A stretch of DNA of 64,000 bases from Chamaesiphon minutus PCC 6605 (GTDB lineage Bacteria; Cyanobacteriota; Cyanobacteriia; Cyanobacteriales; Chamaesiphonaceae). Of this stretch, positions 38,056 through 47,181 are shown in pieces. The DNA is taken from positions 4,166,886 through 4,230,885 of the forward strand of contig NC_019697.1 of NCBI RefSeq assembly GCF_000317145.1. Reading direction: 5' to 3'. A program made the translations under genes and the position numbers. Positions within the stretch are counted from its first letter, which is position 1. Each line of letters opens with the position of its first letter. The notes beneath the pieces were generated by a model that saw nothing but the letters and a program-made list of their open reading frames with translations, had not been told where the DNA came from and searched no databases.

Positions 38056-38546
38056 GTTTTTAATTGCCAATTCACTCTAACCAAAATTGTCAATCGACCG
38101 TAAAACTGGATTGGGTTTAGACAGAACAATCTTTATTTTCTTTCCCCACTCCCCGCTTTCCGAACTAACAACACACTGCATATTGCTAGCAAGTGCTGTA
38201 AAGAGTTATGTTCGCCGTAGCACTAAGAACTCATCTGCGACAAATAGCCGAAGTTGCTGCCAAAACCCGACCTAAATTCAGCCTTACGTCTGGAACGCTG
38301 TGGGAAGCAGCCAAATGCCCCTAGCAGATCGATCGCCTGACAGGTTACGATCGAATGCAGCAAAATATATATAAAATTTTATTAGTATCTGGCGATAAAT
38401 AAGCCCGTACATAGCTTTAGCATGTGCGGGTCTAAAGCTGTAGCCAAGCTACAGTCAATCTATAACTAATATTCACAATCTTTAGATAGATCGATAGCAG
38501 ATTTCCTGAGATACTTTAATACTAACTGGCAAGGAGCGTAATTTTT
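38056..38546. other. 491-bp intergenic region
   Basis: No supported gene. A 37-codon frame (38215-38323) and a longer rightward frame (38087-38275) have no recognisable content. At about 38402-38431, GCCCGTACATAGCTTTAGCATGTGCGGGT forms a short hairpin of the REP kind. The promoter of the amidase gene should lie in the last 100 bp; AAGGAGCG before the ATG at 38547 is a good ribosome-binding site. Confidence 0.45.
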
Positions 38547-39884
38547 ATGGGAAGGATTTTTATCTGTGCGATTTATGGTGGCTATGAAGGAGCGGCTAAC
38601 GATCCAGAAACAAGTGGAACCGCGCCTAATGAAGCCAGAGAAATGGTCTTTCTCCGCGATTTAATCGTCCCAGAATTGCGCAATCGCAACTTTGAAGTCG
38701 TCGCCGTACCTGATTTCGAGCGTCCTGCACTGAGTATTGACTGGATCGATAGACGTGCCAAACCTGGTGATATTGCCTTAGGCATTCATGCCGATGCTTA
38801 CGCTCATTCTCAAACCACCGGAGTGAGTACTTTTTATATTGCTAAAAACGGCGAACGTAAAAATCACGCCCAGATGCTATTGCTTGCTTTCTCCAGTCGC
38901 GTTCCCGATTTACCCAGTCGCGGTGCCAAACCCGATACAGTAACGGGTACGGGTAGTTTGGCTTTTTGTCGGCGATTGTCGATTCCATCGCTGTTGATGG
39001 AAATTGGCTTTAAAATCGATACTGAAGACCGCGAACGAACCAAAGCGTACCGCCGGGAAATCGCACTGGGAATTTCTGATGGCTTGGTTACCTGGAGTCG
39101 CGACGTGCAAATGCAAGCTACCAGCAACGATCGCACCGTACCCGTCCATCTTAAGGTTAATAACGAACCCTATCCCGAATGGGGGATCTCGATCGATGGT
39201 AACGTGTTTATCCCGATCGATCTAGCCGATAGATTGGGTGTCAATCTCGCGCTCAATCCGCAGATGCGCCGGATTCGCTATCGCGGCATCGTCTATCTTA
39301 AAGCGATCGAATTGCGAGATCTAAATATCTCGATCGTTTCCGAAATTGGGCGCACTTACAATATCCGTTCCCAACATTCTTTTAATGCTGATGAATTCGA
39401 TCGAATTATGCGTGCGGGTCACACTACCGCGACTCATCTGAACGATTTCATCGCCGCGAATAATCCAGAAGCTCTAGTTGAGTTTCCCAAGCTTGCCGAA
39501 ACATATGTCGAAGAAGCCAAAGCCGAAGGGGTAAATTACGATCTAGCCTTCGCGCAAATGTGCTTAGAAACCCGCTTTCTGACCTTTGGCGGTGCGATAT
39601 TGCCAGAATTTAATAATTTTGCCAGTTTGGGTGACAGGCAGGCTGAATGGGCAAAATTCACCAATTTACGATTGGGTGTCCGCGCTCATATTCAACAACT
39701 CAAAGCTTATGCCAGCAATGATTTATTAGTGCAAGAATGTGTCGCACCTAGATTTGAATTAGTCAAACGAGGAGTTGCCCCGACGATGCGACAGTTAAAC
39801 GGTCGTTGGTCGGCAGACGGGCAATATACAATTAAAATCGCCGCCATCCTCCGACGATTGTATGAAACCGCTGGGATTTTTTAG
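38547..39884 (+). CDS. N-acetylmuramoyl-L-alanine amidase / glucosaminidase-like protein (TftA-like)
   Basis: 445 residues without an obvious signal peptide. The N-terminal half resembles zinc amidase Amidase_3: MGRIFICAIYGGYEGAANDP, TEAREM-like APNEAREMVFLRDLIVPELR, GDIALGIHADAYAHS and IPSLLMEIGFKID. At about 200-260 there is a copper-amine-oxidase-like segment (LKVNNEPYPEWGISIDGNVF). The C-terminal 150 residues are a glucosaminidase-like domain (FPKLAETYVEEAKAEGVNYD, AFAQMCLETRFLTFGG, RLGVRAHIQQLKAYA). This matches the cyanobacterial protein known as TftA, needed for tapered hormogonium ends, so a cell-wall remodelling role is likely. In the first metal site GHGG is YGG here (AIYGGYEG), so the canonical His may be lost. 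Confidence 0.8.
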   Translation: MGRIFICAIYGGYEGAANDPETSGTAPNEAREMVFLRDLIVPELRNRNFEVVAVPDFERPALSIDWIDRRAKPGDIALGIHADAYAHSQTTGVSTFYIAKNGERKNHAQMLLLAFSSRVPDLPSRGAKPDTVTGTGSLAFCRRLSIPSLLMEIGFKIDTEDRERTKAYRREIALGISDGLVTWSRDVQMQATSNDRTVPVHLKVNNEPYPEWGISIDGNVFIPIDLADRLGVNLALNPQMRRIRYRGIVYLKAIELRDLNISIVSEIGRTYNIRSQHSFNADEFDRIMRAGHTTATHLNDFIAANNPEALVEFPKLAETYVEEAKAEGVNYDLAFAQMCLETRFLTFGGAILPEFNNFASLGDRQAEWAKFTNLRLGVRAHIQQLKAYASNDLLVQECVAPRFELVKRGVAPTMRQLNGRWSADGQYTIKIAAILRRLYETAGIF

Positions 39885-40451
39885 ATTTAAACAATTGCTA
39901 ATTAACTTAATTTGCTAGTTACTTGTGTGTAGAGGGTAGAGGGTCGGGGTAAAAATACTCGCCTTTTTCCCGATCTTGACTCTCGACTCTCTAGTCCTTA
40001 ATTTCCCCAATAACTTATAACTAGCAACTGAGGTTGAATAGCTAAGATTGCCAACGCTCGGTAGGCAAACAGTAATCGATTGAGGTTGGGTAAATACTAC
40101 TTCACTGGGACGATCCAACCGGGATTTTTTAGCTGTAGAATTGAAGTAAGCGAGTGCGGTATCGAGCTGCTGGCAACGAACAGCGGTACATCTGTTTGCC
40201 GTAGTCTGGTTGTCACAACCGTTTAACCATCGGCACGGTTAAAACCTCGATCGAACCTGTCCTTGTCACCCCAATCGCGCTTAAATTATCGATATTACTA
40301 GATACATGCAACAAACTTAACAATAGTGCGTCATTGATGACTAGCTAAACTTTTAAGATGTGTTTACTCCGGCGTCATCCGAGCGACTAAAAGTTCGGCA
40401 CCGAGGCCAGTTAGCTGAGACTGCTACAAGAATTGTATAGGCGTGATTTGT
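39885..40451. other. 567-bp intergenic region upstream of the HtrA gene
   Basis: Near 39927-39995 there is GTAGAGGGTAGAGGGTCGGG and the complementary TCTCGACTCTCTAGTC, a loose inverted repeat. No gene is supported; a reverse frame (40118-39915) runs through repeats. The last 150 bp before 40452 should contain the HtrA promoter but no clear boxes are seen. Confidence 0.4.
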
Positions 40452-41756
40452 ATGTCAGAAAACCAAGAAAAATTACCCATTCAAGATCGTTCTCCAGACC
40501 AAGCTCCACTTGACAATCGGATCGCGCCAGCTAAAAGTACTGCTGTCAATAGATTGCGTCAAGGTAGTAAATATGTCTCGTTATTGTTGTTAAGTACCGT
40601 TGCTAGTTGTTCGTTCGGCTACCTAGCTGCGAAAGAACAATTACCCACGAGCATCGAATCACCAGCAGTAGCTAACTCACCTGTAGCCAGTAGCGGCAGC
40701 ATCTTAGCTACGGCAAACAATAGTTTTATCACTCAGGTTGTCGATAAAGCAGGCCCTGCTGTAGTCAGAATCAATGCTTCGACTACCGTTAATACGCGTT
40801 CGGCAACAGATGGTAGCGACGATCCCCTATTCCGGCGATTTTTTGGTAATGGCTCCACTTCGCCAAATCGATCGACCGAGCGAGAAATCAGACAAGGCAC
40901 GGGTTCGGGCTTTGTAATCGACAATAATGGGCGCATTATTACTAACGCACACGTTGTCTCTGGCGCATCGAGAGTAACCGTCACTCTCAGAGACGGACGC
41001 ACGATCCCTGGCAGAGTCAGAGGACTCGATCTAGTCACCGATGTGGCAGTAATCGAAGTTGACCAAAAGAATCTGCCGAGTATCCCATTAGGTAACTCCG
41101 ATCTTATTAAATCGGGCGAATGGGCGATCGCGATCGGTAATCCCCTTGGCTTGGATAATACTGTTACGGCAGGAATTATCAGCGGTACCGGGCGGACTAG
41201 TGCCGAAATTGGCGCGCGAGACAAGCGAGTCAACTATATTCAAACTGATGCGGCGATCAACCCTGGTAACTCTGGTGGACCGTTGCTCAATGCCGCAGGG
41301 CAAGTCATTGGCGTAAATACTGCCATCCTGCGCGGTACCCAAGGCTTGGGATTTGCGATCCCCATCAATACTGCCCAACGGATTGCCAGCCAACTGATTG
41401 CCAATGGCAAAGTCGAACATCCCTTCTTGGGCATCCAGATGATCGATCTGAATGCTCAGCTCAAAGAAGACATTAATAGCGATCCCAATGCCAATATCAA
41501 GCTCGATGTCGAGCAAGGATCGTTAATCGCACGAGTCGTTCGCAACTCGCCCGCAGCATCAGCCGGAATCCGATCTGGGGACGTCATTCAAAGTGTCAAT
41601 GGCAAACCCGTCCAAAATTCTAATCAGGTGCAACAAGCGATCGAAAAGACGAAGATCGGTAGTAGCTTCCCCGTTCAAGTGCGTCGGAACGGACAGACTA
41701 TTACACTAAATGTTACCCCTGTCGCCGCACCGCCAATTACCTCAGCACAAGAATAA
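40452..41756 (+). CDS. HtrA/Deg-type trypsin-like serine protease with one PDZ domain
   Basis: 434 residues. After a membrane anchor (VSLLLLSTVASCSFGYLAA, about 42-60) comes the protease domain with the catalytic triad: His167 (RIITNAHVV), Asp197 (LVTDVAVIEV) and Ser274 (INPGNSGGPLLN). A PDZ domain (GSLIARVVRNSPAASAGIRS, GDVIQSVNGKPVQNSNQVQQ) ends the protein. This is the HhoA/HhoB/HtrA group of cyanobacterial Deg proteases that degrade damaged periplasmic or lumenal proteins. Which of the three paralogues cannot be said. Followed by a hairpin terminator at 41791-41817. Confidence 0.92.
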   Translation: MSENQEKLPIQDRSPDQAPLDNRIAPAKSTAVNRLRQGSKYVSLLLLSTVASCSFGYLAAKEQLPTSIESPAVANSPVASSGSILATANNSFITQVVDKAGPAVVRINASTTVNTRSATDGSDDPLFRRFFGNGSTSPNRSTEREIRQGTGSGFVIDNNGRIITNAHVVSGASRVTVTLRDGRTIPGRVRGLDLVTDVAVIEVDQKNLPSIPLGNSDLIKSGEWAIAIGNPLGLDNTVTAGIISGTGRTSAEIGARDKRVNYIQTDAAINPGNSGGPLLNAAGQVIGVNTAILRGTQGLGFAIPINTAQRIASQLIANGKVEHPFLGIQMIDLNAQLKEDINSDPNANIKLDVEQGSLIARVVRNSPAASAGIRSGDVIQSVNGKPVQNSNQVQQAIEKTKIGSSFPVQVRRNGQTITLNVTPVAAPPITSAQE

Positions 41757-41790
41757 CCTCATTGCTAGAAATCTATATTTTTAGAAGCAG

Positions 41791-41817
41791 CGCACTTCAA
41801 GGTTAACTTGGAGTGCG
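41791..41817 (+). terminator. Hairpin after the HtrA gene
   Basis: CGCACTTCAAG and CTTGGAGTGCG pair with one G-T wobble around GTTAA, 34 bp after the stop. The T tract after it is weak (TCTTGCTGC). Confidence 0.65.
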
Positions 41818-41883
41818 TCTTGCTGCTAGAAGAGGGTAAACATTAGGCTTGCGCTTTCAATAAAGTCTACAATCTAAAATCAA

Positions 41884-42321
41884 TTGACAATATACTTTTA
41901 TAGCGATCGAGAGCAGCCATATGGTTGCTTTTCAAACTTTTCCAGACATGGCTTTGTCATGGACAAATTGTGGTGGACTACCACAGAACACTACTTCCAG
42001 GCCCAAAAATTTATCGGTACGCCCTACCTCGAACAAATTCGATCGGTTAATACGCCTAAAGATGCTGCCATCATCGGCAGAAAACGGAGTTTGCCCCTGC
42101 GCAGTGATTGGGAACAAGTTAAAGATGAAATTATGTACAGGGCGGTATTGTGTAAATTTCAAATTCACTTAGACATTCGCGAAATTCTACTCGCAACTGG
42201 CGACGAACCGATTGTTGAAAATGCCCCCAATGACTACTATTGGGGCTGCGGCAAAGACGGCACGGGTAAAAATCAACTCGGCTTGACTTTAATGCGAGTC
42301 AGAGCGATGTTAAGTATCTAG
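41884..42321 (+). CDS. NADAR family protein (YbiA-like)
   Basis: 145 residues. FYSDREQPYGCFSNFSRHGF, WWTTTEHYFQAQKFIGTPY, EQIRSVNTPKDAAIIGRKRS and a C-terminal YYWGCGKDGTGKNQLGLTLM are the NADAR (NAD- and ADP-ribose-associated) domain. YbiA-type members hydrolyse N-glycosidic bonds in damaged riboflavin intermediates or ADP-ribosylated molecules. The start is TTG at 41884, since no ATG precedes the conserved IYFYSDRE. Glu in the TEHYFQAQKF motif is the likely catalytic residue. Confidence 0.85.
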   Translation: MTIYFYSDREQPYGCFSNFSRHGFVMDKLWWTTTEHYFQAQKFIGTPYLEQIRSVNTPKDAAIIGRKRSLPLRSDWEQVKDEIMYRAVLCKFQIHLDIREILLATGDEPIVENAPNDYYWGCGKDGTGKNQLGLTLMRVRAMLSI

Positions 42322-42782
42322 TAGTCTACGGCGTAAATAAGGTTACTATTTTGCGGGGAGCGGCGGCTCGCGTATCTGCTAAGGCAGAGGCTATGCCTAC
42401 GGCAGGCTCCGCCAACGCCAACGTCGGCATAGCCGACGGTTTAGCGAGACGAGACAAGACAAGACAGGGAGCGGGGAAAGAAATGGTTGGTTAATTGCTG
42501 CCGCATAGTACTAGGCATAATTAAATCTAAGATATCGCGGAGGGTGGGCACTGCCCACCAGCTAGATTTCAGACAGTATCTATCTAATAAATAATTGCAT
42601 TTGCCCACTTACTAATCGCTCGTCGCTCGTCGCTCTTAGAGCGGGTAACTCCCAACAAATAAGTTTCAGAAATTATCTATTTAATAAGTATGTTTACCTG
42701 CCTACTCAATCGATCGGCGATCGCCGATAATTGATACTTAATAAGTGAAAGCCTAAAATCTAAAATCTAACCCCCTAGTTTA
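42322..42782. repeat. 461-bp gap with composite palindromic repeats
   Basis: 42352-42475 is a patchwork of small palindromes (GAGGCTATGCCTACGGCAGG, GGCTCCGCCAACGCCAACG, CGTCGGCATAGCCGACGG, then GAGACGAGACAAGACAAGAC), the common composite small dispersed repeats of cyanobacteria. 42543-42559 is a REP palindrome GGTGGGCACTGCCCACC. 42615-42645 repeats GCTCGTC three times. The two 15-bp words TTATCTATTTAATAAGTA and TATCTATCTAATAAATAA (42575-42690) are also related. No gene is supported. Confidence 0.75.
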
Positions 42783-43241
42783 ATGATTAAATCTTGGCTG
42801 GTAATTGGCGTCGTTGCGATCTTAGTAGCATTCGGGCTGGGACGATTGAATACACCCGAAGGTTATCGCTGGTTCAATCGCCAGCGTCGCCCGCACTGGC
42901 TGACATTTGAGGGCTTAATTCCCGTAATTTGGACGGTAATTCTGATTTGTGGCGTTTGGTCGGCATACAATGCTTGGGAAGCCGCCGCCAGCCCACCGTG
43001 GGGACTGATGGCACTATATCTGCTCCTAGAGGTGGCAATTATGCTCTACACGCCCTCAATGTTTTGGTTTAAGAATCTTAGAGCGGGCACGATCGTGGGT
43101 GCCGCAGGTTGGGTGCTAGGGGTCATTCTGGCCATACTAGTCTACCCCGTCTCTACGATGGCTACCGTTCTCTTAATTCCCTACTTGCTCTGGAGTCCGA
43201 TCGGTACTTATGTTACCTGGGTAATGGAAGGGTTAAACTGA
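42783..43241 (+). CDS. TspO/MBR-family membrane protein
   Basis: 152 residues with five predicted spans, beginning WLVIGVVAILVAFGLG. RWFNRQRRPHWLTFEGLIPVIWTVILICGVWSAY aligns with the TspO loop W-x5-P-W-x4-PVWT; aromatic LYLLLEVAIMLYTPSMFWFK and PYLLWSPIGTYVTWVM also fit. TspO binds tetrapyrroles such as heme and bilins and porphyrins in bacteria. The sequence is a divergent member (PP replaced by LTFEGLIP), so ligand choice is uncertain. It is followed 102 bp on by a DUF4079 gene on the same strand. Confidence 0.72.
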   Translation: MIKSWLVIGVVAILVAFGLGRLNTPEGYRWFNRQRRPHWLTFEGLIPVIWTVILICGVWSAYNAWEAAASPPWGLMALYLLLEVAIMLYTPSMFWFKNLRAGTIVGAAGWVLGVILAILVYPVSTMATVLLIPYLLWSPIGTYVTWVMEGLN

Positions 43242-43343
43242 TTTGAGAGTTGAAACTTTGGCTCCGCTTTTCTATCCCGTACCCCCTATCCCCTAGTACA
43301 ATAGCGATCGAAACAAATCTACACATAGGAGAGGATAGAGATC

Positions 43344-43832
43344 GTGGGCGAACAGTTATCACAATTATTAGAACCGATCGCGAGTCAATTTCGCGCGCTC
43401 TCACTCCCAGAACCGCTCACCCACTGGGGGCATCCATTCTTTATGAGCATCGTTATGTTTGCAATGGGTGGGTATGGTGCCTACGCTGGCTGGAAAGGCA
43501 GAATATTAACAGCTAGCGAGCCGCAAGCCGCGATCGAAAGTAAGACCGAGCATCGGAAAATTATGCCAGTCATGTTCGCATTTATGGCGATCGGTGCGAC
43601 TGGCGGGGTCTTGTCTTTAGTCATTCAAAAACATGCCGTCATGTCCAGTCCTCACTTCTGGACGGCAACTGTGCTGTTAACTTTTCTGACAGTTAATGCC
43701 CTAATTGCTGGAACTGGATTCGGCGATAATAAGCCCGAATTTCGGAAGTTTCACGCGTATTTTGGCAGCACGATCCTAATACTCATGGTCGTTCATGCTT
43801 TGATGGGCTTGAAATTAGGCTTGTCGATTTAA
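43344..43832 (+). CDS. DUF4079 membrane protein
   Basis: 162 residues with about four spans. LPEPLTHWGHPFFMSIVMFAMGGYGAYAGW opens the DUF4079 domain, followed by HRKIMPVMFAFMAIGATGGV, SSPHFWTATVLLTFLTVNALIAG and HAYFGSTILILMVVHALMGLKLGLSI. Conserved His in THWGHP, KFHAYF and VVHALMG resemble b-type heme ligands of the cytochrome b561 fold, a relation seen also in the plant homologues; function is unknown. GTG at 43344 follows GGAGAGGATAG, a good ribosome-binding site. A strong terminator is downstream. Confidence 0.82.
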   Translation: MGEQLSQLLEPIASQFRALSLPEPLTHWGHPFFMSIVMFAMGGYGAYAGWKGRILTASEPQAAIESKTEHRKIMPVMFAFMAIGATGGVLSLVIQKHAVMSSPHFWTATVLLTFLTVNALIAGTGFGDNKPEFRKFHAYFGSTILILMVVHALMGLKLGLSI

Positions 43833-43851
43833 CTGGTTCATAACAAACAAA

Positions 43852-43899
43852 GGAGGTAGTGGCAATTGATGAATTGCCACTACCTCCGTTATTTTCGGC
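43852..43899 (+). terminator. Perfect 16-bp hairpin terminator after the DUF4079 gene
   Basis: GGAGGTAGTGGCAATT (43852-43867) and AATTGCCACTACCTCC (43872-43887) pair without mismatch around GATG, followed by GTTATTTTC. It could serve the rightward DUF4079 gene or, on the other strand, the convergent phosphatase gene. Confidence 0.85.
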
Positions 43900-43978
43900 T
43901 CCATCTGTTTAAATCTAGATGACTACAGTGCGATCGCTCGATTTAAAGTTGCAATTAAGATCGGTGTTTCGATCGGAT

Positions 43979-44449
43979 TTAAGAATTACTGTTTTCCGCA
44001 GCTAGAGAGTGCAAAAAGACTTTTTGAGCTAGTTCCAGCAACGCTTGTGAGTTCGCAGTTTCAATCGTTTGGATGGCATCTTCGTCAGAAGAACCATTCA
44101 AAATTAGATAAGCAGCGAGCATCGTGCCCGTTCGATGCAAGCCACCCGTGCAATGGACGGCAGTGCCCACACCTTGACGATGATATCGAGCGACAAAATC
44201 GATTAATTCTGCGACTTGCGATCGACTGGGCGAACTAGCAATCTGAATCGGCAGCCATAAGTAAGGAATATTTTCCCGATCGTACAACTCCAGGTTAGAT
44301 TTGTCGTGCATTACTGAGACGATCGCCCCAATTCCCGACGCTTGTAATTCCCGTAATTCGGCTGCTGTTGGCTTCCGAACACCTGCTAGTTTGCCAGGAA
44401 TTACCCACCATAAGTTCTTCACGATCGGCTCTGTTGATTGCTGCTCCAT
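43979..44449 (-). CDS. Dual-specificity/tyrosine protein phosphatase
   Basis: 156 residues. NLWWVIPGKLAGVRKPTAAE begins a DSP domain; the P-loop is AVHCTGGLHRTGTMLAAYLI with Cys and Arg of the CX5R motif, and YLWLPIQIASSPSRSQVAEL precedes it. The general-acid Asp usually in that loop (Y-x-P-I-x-D) is not obvious. Like the 24397-24942 protein it ends in a helical tail (QTIETANSQALLELAQKVFL). Substrate unknown. Upstream, a 32-bp small dispersed repeat (44509-44540) separates it from sphX. Confidence 0.8.
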   Translation of the reverse strand: MEQQSTEPIVKNLWWVIPGKLAGVRKPTAAELRELQASGIGAIVSVMHDKSNLELYDRENIPYLWLPIQIASSPSRSQVAELIDFVARYHRQGVGTAVHCTGGLHRTGTMLAAYLILNGSSDEDAIQTIETANSQALLELAQKVFLHSLAAENSNS

Positions 44450-44508
44450 TGGTTTTAACTGCTGTCTGATGACAGGATGAGCGATCGAATGAATGTCTAA
44501 AAACTTAA

Positions 44509-44540
44509 CTCGTTGGCGTAGCCTCTGTGCAAGAGAATCG
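44509..44540. repeat. CGTTGGCG(T/A)AGCCTCT small dispersed repeat
   Basis: CTCGTTGGCGTAGCCTCTGT then GCAAGAGAATCG is one member of a family that also occurs at 55963-55995 (inside murE), 59652-59700 (inside hisC, related) and 59996-60024 (upstream of hisC). Confidence 0.7.
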
Positions 44541-44567
44541 CCCTAGATCTCTAAATTAAGTTAATAA

Positions 44568-45626
44568 CTAATAAGCTGGTTTCTTGGGGAGTAAATCTGA
44601 AATTTTAGAGTCAATTCTGGCTTTGCCAGAAAATACCGTACCTGTTTTACCGCGATTGAAGTTAACATAATTAATATCTCTAACTGCATTCGGCAGAGGA
44701 ACATATCCTACAGAATCAGCCACTCTAGAGACTCGATTGATATATAGTGTTACAAATTTAGCTAGTAACTGTCTATTGGAACTAGAACGCAGATTGACAT
44801 AAATAAATAGCGGTCTAGAAAGTGGTCGATATTGGTTTTTCTCTACAGTTTGGGTTGATGGTAAGATTGCACCTTTACCGTTATCGACTGCTAATAGTTT
44901 TAACTTACTTTGGTTTTCTTGGTAGTAAGCATAACCAAAATAACCCAAAGCATTTGGATCTTTACTAATTCCTTCTACCAAGGCTTCGTCATCTTCACTA
45001 GGGGTATAGTCTTTGCGGCTAGATTTCGATTTCCCTACGATTGCTTCGGTAAAATAATCGAAAGTACCAGACTTGTCACCCGCGCCAAATAGCTTCAAAG
45101 GTCGATCGGGCCAAGAGGGACGCACTTGGTTCCAGCGCATAATTTTACCCTGCGCTGCAGGCTCCCAGAGCTTTTTCAGCTCGGCGACAGTAATATCTTT
45201 TGCCCAATCATTTTGGGGATTGATGGCGATCGTCAGTGCATCAAAAGCAATCGGAAACTCCATGTATCTCACCCCATTTTTCTTGCAAGTTTCCATCTCT
45301 GCTAGCAAAATTGGTCGAGAAGCATTACTAATATCTGTTTTACCATTACAGAATTTTTCAAACCCGCCTGTCGTACCAGAAACTTTAACTTCAACCTGCC
45401 CCTTATTGCTGGGATCTGCTTGAAACAGCTTGACGATCGCCTGAGTAATCGGATACACCGTACTCGAACCATCAATCCTAATTGCTGGTGTCGTGGTTTT
45501 TCCGGCATCTCCCGCAGTCCCTTGTGCCATTTGGTGTTGGGCTGATGTATTTGCTGTGGCGAGCGAACTGACTACCAGAACTATGGTGCCTAATACTACT
45601 AGAAATCTATTCACTGTTGCGTTCAT
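44568..45626 (-). CDS. sphX: SphX/PstS-like phosphate-binding protein of the arsenic cluster
   Basis: 352 residues from ATG 45626 (MNATVNRFLVVLG). Signal peptide (VVLGTIVLVVSSLATANTSA) is followed by a PstS-like periplasmic domain: IRIDGSSTVYPITQAIVKLF, KVSGTTGGFEKFCNGKTDIS, NASRPILLAEM and DKSGTFDYFTEAI carry the phosphate-ligating Ser/Thr/Asp residues. The longer form YINRVSRVADSVGYVPLP near the end and the extra C-terminus fit cyanobacterial SphX. It starts 54 bp after arsJ, on the same strand, so it is probably the last gene of the gapdh-arsJ-sphX operon. It may discriminate phosphate from arsenate, or feed arsenate to the cycle; this is inference from context. Confidence 0.85.
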   Translation of the reverse strand: MNATVNRFLVVLGTIVLVVSSLATANTSAQHQMAQGTAGDAGKTTTPAIRIDGSSTVYPITQAIVKLFQADPSNKGQVEVKVSGTTGGFEKFCNGKTDISNASRPILLAEMETCKKNGVRYMEFPIAFDALTIAINPQNDWAKDITVAELKKLWEPAAQGKIMRWNQVRPSWPDRPLKLFGAGDKSGTFDYFTEAIVGKSKSSRKDYTPSEDDEALVEGISKDPNALGYFGYAYYQENQSKLKLLAVDNGKGAILPSTQTVEKNQYRPLSRPLFIYVNLRSSSNRQLLAKFVTLYINRVSRVADSVGYVPLPNAVRDINYVNFNRGKTGTVFSGKARIDSKISDLLPKKPAY

Positions 45627-45680
45627 TATATTCGGTTCCTTGTCGATTCTCAAATATATATGTTTGTCATTTGTCAAAAA

Positions 45681-46943
45681 TCAATCACCGTCGCCAGCCT
45701 TCCAAGCGATCGCCTTACTGGGCTGCGGATCGGGTAACTTCAGCGTCACCAATGCTGCTGAAAGTACAAAGAATGCTGATGTCCACAGGCAACCCACCAG
45801 CCCATAAAACTGATAAACTAGCCCCGATAATACCGTCCCTGCTAACCGACCGCCAGAGTTTGCCATGTAGTAAAAGCCAACATTCAACGCCACCTTGTCA
45901 TCGTCGGTAAATGCTAATACCAAGTAGGAGTGAACAGCCGAGTTAAAGGCAAATACCACACCAAAAATACACAGTCCGCCAACAATGGCAAGATTCGGCG
46001 GGACATTTAATTGGAGCGCAATCGCGATCGCGACTGGCACTCCAACTAGCGTAAATGTCCAAAATTGAATCGTCTTCGAGCCAGGTGGCTGGCCCGATCC
46101 AAACCGTTTCAATAGGGCTGGTGCCGAAAATTGAATGATGCCGTAACCAATTACCCAACAAGCCAAGAAACCGCCTACTTGAGCGAAAGACCAGCCTAAC
46201 TGTCCCCGCAAAAAGACTGGCAAACCCACCACAAACCAGACATCTCTGGAGCCAAACAAAAAGAATCGGGCAGCCGAGAGAATATTGATTTCACGGCTCT
46301 TGGAGAAGAGTTGGCTAAATTTAACCTTTTTCTTGATTTTGCCTATCCCTTTGGGCAGCAATAGCCCAGAGAACATGATTACAGCAAGTCCACCTGCCAT
46401 AATCCACAAGGCATGAATAAAACCAACCGCAGTCAGTAAGGCACCACCAACAAAGAAACCAGCCCCCTTGAGCGCGTTCTTGGAACCCGTCAGCACTGCC
46501 ACCCATTTGAACAGCGATGACTGAGCATCTTGAGGTACTACCAACCGAATTGCGCTCTTCGAACTCATCTTAGTCAAGTCTTTAGCAATCCCCGAAAATG
46601 CTTGAGCAACCATCACATACGGGACGGCAATCCATAGCGACCAGCTTGGATTGAGGAAAGATAGAATGACCAGCGAAATTACCTGTAGTCCGATCCCTGT
46701 ATACAGCGTCACTTTCAGGCCAAACTGAGAGCCAATCCAACCGCCCAAAAAGTTGGTAACTACACCGAAGACTTCGTAGAACAGAAACAAAGAAGCTATT
46801 TGAATTGGGGTATAGCCAATGTTATAAAAGTAGAGCAGCACCAGCATTCGCAAGGCACCATCAGTAATGGTGAAGCCCCAGTAAGCTAATGTCACCAGCG
46901 CATAGTTCTTGAAATTGGCACTGGAAGCTGTAGTAGAATCCAT
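45681..46943 (-). CDS. arsJ: Organoarsenical efflux permease ArsJ (major facilitator superfamily)
   Basis: 420 residues with about 11-12 membrane spans. NFKNYALVTLAYWGFTITDG, ALRMLVLLYFYNIGYTPIQI and FLFYEVFGVVTNFLGGWIGS are distinctive of ArsJ. Family knowledge: it exports 1-arseno-3-phosphoglycerate made by the neighbouring glyceraldehyde-3-phosphate dehydrogenase, giving arsenate resistance. The gapdh gene lies 238 bp upstream on the same strand. That gap contains GTCGGTTGGGTAGCGG and a GCTTCGCTTCGCTTTACTCAACC segment, apparently a repeat insertion, so the two genes were probably closer once. SphX follows. Confidence 0.92.
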   Translation of the reverse strand: MDSTTASSANFKNYALVTLAYWGFTITDGALRMLVLLYFYNIGYTPIQIASLFLFYEVFGVVTNFLGGWIGSQFGLKVTLYTGIGLQVISLVILSFLNPSWSLWIAVPYVMVAQAFSGIAKDLTKMSSKSAIRLVVPQDAQSSLFKWVAVLTGSKNALKGAGFFVGGALLTAVGFIHALWIMAGGLAVIMFSGLLLPKGIGKIKKKVKFSQLFSKSREINILSAARFFLFGSRDVWFVVGLPVFLRGQLGWSFAQVGGFLACWVIGYGIIQFSAPALLKRFGSGQPPGSKTIQFWTFTLVGVPVAIAIALQLNVPPNLAIVGGLCIFGVVFAFNSAVHSYLVLAFTDDDKVALNVGFYYMANSGGRLAGTVLSGLVYQFYGLVGCLWTSAFFVLSAALVTLKLPDPQPSKAIAWKAGDGD

Positions 46944-47181
46944 GACTGCATAAGGAAGGAATAAGGGGATAATCTAATACTTAGGAATGAGAATTAAATA
47001 ACTTGCGTCGGTTGGGTAGCGGATGCGCCCCGGTCGGGAAACCTGACCATGGCAGCGATTTGCACGCGCACTTGTTTCTTGACGGTTAGGCAAATTAAGA
47101 TAGCGCACCAAGCAGAGTAGAGCCAAACCCACAGCTCTAGAGATGTTGGGCTTCGCTTCGCTTTACTCAACCTAAATGATT

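Noticed and set aside
39915-40118. 67-residue leftward ORF before the HtrA gene
   Set aside because: Part of it translates GTAGAGGG-type repeats, and I recognise no homologue.
45943-46161. Alternative ORFs inside arsJ
   Set aside because: Wrong-frame shadows of a complete, well-conserved transporter gene.
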